The notes below the pieces were generated by a model. The model searched no databases and was not told the DNA's origin. It was given only the letters and a program-made list of their open reading frames with translations. Below, one piece after another: positions 6,871-8,957 of a DNA stretch of 8,957 nucleotides. This DNA is from Flavobacterium sp. (GTDB lineage Bacteria; Bacteroidota; Bacteroidia; Flavobacteriales; Flavobacteriaceae): contig JAAURU010000124.1 in assembly GCA_012032075.1 (NCBI GenBank), positions 1-8,957 on the forward strand. The letters are read 5' to 3'. Position numbers and translations under genes: made by a program. Each line of letters starts with the position of its first letter. Position 1 is the stretch's first letter.

Positions 6871-7910
6871 ATGGGAGAACAAATAAATGCCTACAACAAT
6901 GTTTTAGAGTTAATTGGTAATACACCTCTAATTAAATTAAATAGAGTAACTGAAAATATTGAAGGTAATTTTTATGCAAAAGTAGAAGCGTTTAATCCTG
7001 GACATTCTACTAAAGATAGAATTGCACTATATATATTAAATGAAGCTGAAAAAAGAGGAATTATAAAACCAGGTGATACTATTATTGAAACAACTTCTGG
7101 GAATACTGGTTTTAGTTTAGCAATGGTAAGTATTATTAAAGGATATGATTGTATTTTAGCAGTAAGTTCAAAATCATCAAAAGATAAAATTGATATGCTT
7201 CGCACTATGGGAGCAAAAGTATATGTTTGTCCAGCAAATGTTTCTGCCGATGATAAGCGTTCTTATTATAGTGTAGCGAAACGTTTACATGAAGAAACAA
7301 AAGGTTCAATCTACATTAATCAATATTTTAACGATTTGAATATTGATGCTCATTATAAAACTACAGGTCCAGAAATTTGGGAACAAACAAAAGGACAAAT
7401 TACACATTTAGTAGCTTGTAGTGGAACAGGTGGAACAATTTCTGGAACAGCTCGATTTTTGAAAGAAATGAATCCAAATATTAAAATTTTAGGTGTTGAT
7501 GCTTACGGTTCGGTATTAAAAAAATATCACGAAACAAAAGAATTTGATAGCGAAGAAATTTATCCTTATAGGATTGAAGGTCTAGGTAAAAATCTAATTC
7601 CAACAGCAACTGATTTGATGTAATTGATAAATTCATGAAAGTTACAGATGAAGAAAGTGCGCATACCGCAAGAGAAATTTGTAGAACAGAAGGTCTTTTT
7701 GTAGGGTACACATCAGGTGCAGCAATGCAAGCGGTAAGACAGTTTGCTGAAGAAGGAGAGTTTACAAAAGATAGTAATGTTGTAGTTATTTTCCCAGATC
7801 ATGGTTCACGTTACATGAGCAAAGTATATAGTGATGAATGGATGGGCGAACAAGGATTTTTTGATAGTGTTAATATCGAAGAAGCTCAAAAAATTGAAAT
7901 TATAAAGTAG
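6871..7910 (+). CDS. PLP-dependent cysteine synthase / cystathionine beta-synthase-like enzyme, one frameshift
   Basis: Reconstructed as 346 residues of fold-type II PLP enzyme. Seen in order: LIGNTPLIKL (14-23), the PLP lysine K48 in NPGHSTKDR, TSGNTG at 75-80, and the phosphate-binding GTGGT at 185-189. KSSKDKIDMLRTMGAK, then QYFNDLNIDAHYKTTGPEIW, then GLGKNLIPT resemble cystathionine beta-synthase catalytic domains more than CysK. It has no C-terminal CBS domain pair. The reaction is therefore either O-acetylserine plus sulfide to cysteine, or serine plus homocysteine to cystathionine; sequence alone does not settle it. The frame breaks in the T run 7614-7616. One added T gives PTATDFDVIDKFMKVTDEES in place of a stop at 7623 and continues to SGAAMQAVRQF and FPDHGSRYMSKVYSDEWM. 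The start ATG opens MGEQINAYNNVLELIG, a normal family N-terminus. It is preceded by its own promoter box and a leader hairpin. Confidence 0.88.
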
Positions 7911-7957
7911 TTCGCTACTTTCAGATTCTAAATTAAACTAATAATCAACATTTTAAG

Positions 7958-7984
7958 ATTCTGATTCGCCTAGGCGAACAGAAT
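7958..7984. terminator. Hairpin with perfect 14-base palindrome between the cys gene and lgt
   Basis: A perfect palindrome TTCGCCTAGGCGAA (7965-7978) is flanked by ATTCTG (7958-7963) and CAGAAT (7979-7984), which pair with one bulged A. The GC-rich core stands out from the AT-rich surroundings. Its position between convergent genes suggests a bidirectional terminator or a REP-like repeat. The outer end, read on the minus strand, is TGTCATTCTG, like the GTCAnnCTG ends of the repeats near 4106-4261. No strong T tail follows immediately on either side. Confidence 0.65.
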
Positions 7985-8041
7985 GACACCTTTGTAGACT
8001 TTTTAGACAGCCTCTTGTATATTTAAAAACGAATTTAAAAA

Positions 8042-8957
8042 TTAAACCACTTTCTTTGCTCTAATCATAAAATACAAACCTGCGAGTATAAAAGGAATAC
8101 TTAACCATTGTCCAGTTGAAAGGGATGAGAATATAGGGTAGTTTTCAAAACCACCTTGACTTTCTTTTACATATTCTACAAAGAAGCGAACGGTCCATAA
8201 AAGCAATAAGAACGTTCCAAAAAGTAAGCCTGCTTTATTTCTAGCCTCCGTTTTCCAATACATATAAAATAAAATAGCAAATACTAATACATAGCCTAGT
8301 GCTTCATATAATTGAGCAGGATAACGATAAGGGAATTCGGCTAAATAATCTTTAAATTGAGGATCATTTGCTACTGCATTAAATGCTTCATTGGCATTAT
8401 TCATTTGGGTTTTAGCAACAACAGCTCGTTCCCCAAATTTTGGATCACTATATTCTTCTCCTCTTATAAATTTCATAGCTAAAAAATTATCAGCTGAAGT
8501 TGGTTTTCCAATAATTTCAGAATTAAAGAAATTCCCTAAACGCACAAAAATAGCACCACTTGCAACAGGAATAACAATTCGATCTAAAATCCAAAGAATA
8601 GGTTTGTGAATTACTTTTCTACTGTAATAAAACATTACAATTATAATAGAAATAGCAGCACCATGACTAGCTAAACCAGCAAAACCAGTAAAATGAAGTG
8701 TTGGTTTTGTGCTTATAGGTAAAAGAATACTAAAAGGATCTTCATGAAATAACTCCGATTGGTAAAAAATAACATGTCCTAAACGGGCTCCTAATAATGT
8801 AGCTACAACTGTATATACAAAAAGTTTGTCCAATTTATCTACACCCATATTTTCTCTAGCATAGATTTTTTGCATAATATACCAACCTAGTCCAAAAGCA
8901 ACTACAAACATTAAACTGTAAAAACGAACCATAAAAATCCTAAATCTATTCCTTCTG
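8042..8957 (-). CDS. lgt: Lgt, phosphatidylglycerol-prolipoprotein diacylglyceryl transferase (N-terminus off right edge, one frameshift)
   Basis: A multi-pass inner membrane enzyme that transfers diacylglycerol from phosphatidylglycerol to the lipobox cysteine of prolipoproteins, the first step of lipoprotein maturation. The Lgt signature is clear in VRLGNFFNSEIIG, with the essential Arg and Asn. The conserved His loop is GLASHGAAIS, and a YRYPAQLYEA stretch and the RFFVEYVKE region are also family-typical. About 296 residues are readable from an ATG at 8932, but that Met falls inside the conserved LGxxxxRxYxLMF block, so it is probably internal. Adding one base to the A run 8933-8937 gives EGIDLGFFMVRFYSLMF, the expected continuation, which runs off the window. 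The C-terminus ends in two valines after a final membrane segment. A hydrophilic insert at about 140-190 (GEEYSDPKFGERAVVAKTQM region) is longer than in E. coli Lgt as I recall it. The gene is convergent with the cys gene. Confidence 0.92.
   Translation of the reverse strand, partial: RRNRFRIFMVRFYSLMFVVAFGLGWYIMQKIYARENMGVDKLDKLFVYTVVATLLGARLGHVIFYQSELFHEDPFSILLPISTKPTLHFTGFAGLASHGAAISIIIVMFYYSRKVIHKPILWILDRIVIPVASGAIFVRLGNFFNSEIIGKPTSADNFLAMKFIRGEEYSDPKFGERAVVAKTQMNNANEAFNAVANDPQFKDYLAEFPYRYPAQLYEALGYVLVFAILFYMYWKTEARNKAGLLFGTFLLLLWTVRFFVEYVKESQGGFENYPIFSSLSTGQWLSIPFILAGLYFMIRAKKVV

Noticed and set aside
8042..8932. ATG at 8932 as the lgt start
   Set aside because: It falls inside the conserved N-terminal LGxxxxRxYxLMF block. 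The matching upstream residues appear after a one-base correction, so the true start is outside the window.
880..8937. Programmed ribosomal frameshifting at the broken genes
   Set aside because: Nine sites in unrelated housekeeping families, with no shared slippery heptamer or downstream structure, are not credible as programmed events.
1..8957. CRISPR array, tRNA, rRNA, insertion sequence, phage or defence system
   Set aside because: No regularly spaced repeats, tRNA-like folds, transposase or integrase motifs, or known defence domains were found on either strand.

Overview
The window looks like chromosomal DNA from a member of the Bacteroidota, most likely Flavobacteriaceae. It is very AT-rich. 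Start codons lack clear Shine-Dalgarno sequences. Several upstream regions carry the Bacteroidota -7 promoter box (TAnnTTTG). The gene families and two hairpin repeats in convergent spacers also fit Flavobacteria. I see no mobile element, tRNA, rRNA or CRISPR. The genes are mostly housekeeping or common accessory genes, and I do not see a convincing new multi-gene system.

Layout. On the minus strand, 2020 to 1 holds an MFS drug-type transporter, a BlaI-type repressor and the start of a BlaR1-type M56 peptidase that runs off the left edge. The blaI promoter carries three identical-architecture operator dyads at an exact 20 bp pitch, and the 3' end of the transporter gene overlaps the outermost one. 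Diverging from the transporter, 2102 to 4096 on the plus strand holds a secreted DUF1684 protein, a compact TatD-family hydrolase and TcdA (ct6A tRNA dehydratase). Next, on the minus strand, is a YbaB/EbfC nucleoid protein. It diverges from a lipoprotein-anchored S9 oligopeptidase, which is followed by a PLP-dependent cysteine synthase/cystathionine beta-synthase-like enzyme. Last, on the minus strand, is lgt (prolipoprotein diacylglyceryl transferase), running off the right edge. Both convergent junctions (tcdA/ybaB and cys/lgt) contain inverted repeats whose outer ends share GTCAnnCTG.

The main oddity is sequence integrity. Every multi-hundred-base gene except blaI and ybaB is broken by a one-base indel in or beside an A or T run: nine sites, eight losses and one gain. 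After restoring one base at each site the proteins read through smoothly, with conserved motifs, signal peptides and normal C-termini. I infer uncorrected homopolymer sequencing errors rather than gene decay, and I annotate these as full-length genes with the break positions stated.

Functional links. BlaI and M56 form a sensor-repressor pair. Lgt would attach the lipid to lipoproteins such as the S9 peptidase encoded nearby. The other genes appear to be independent neighbours.
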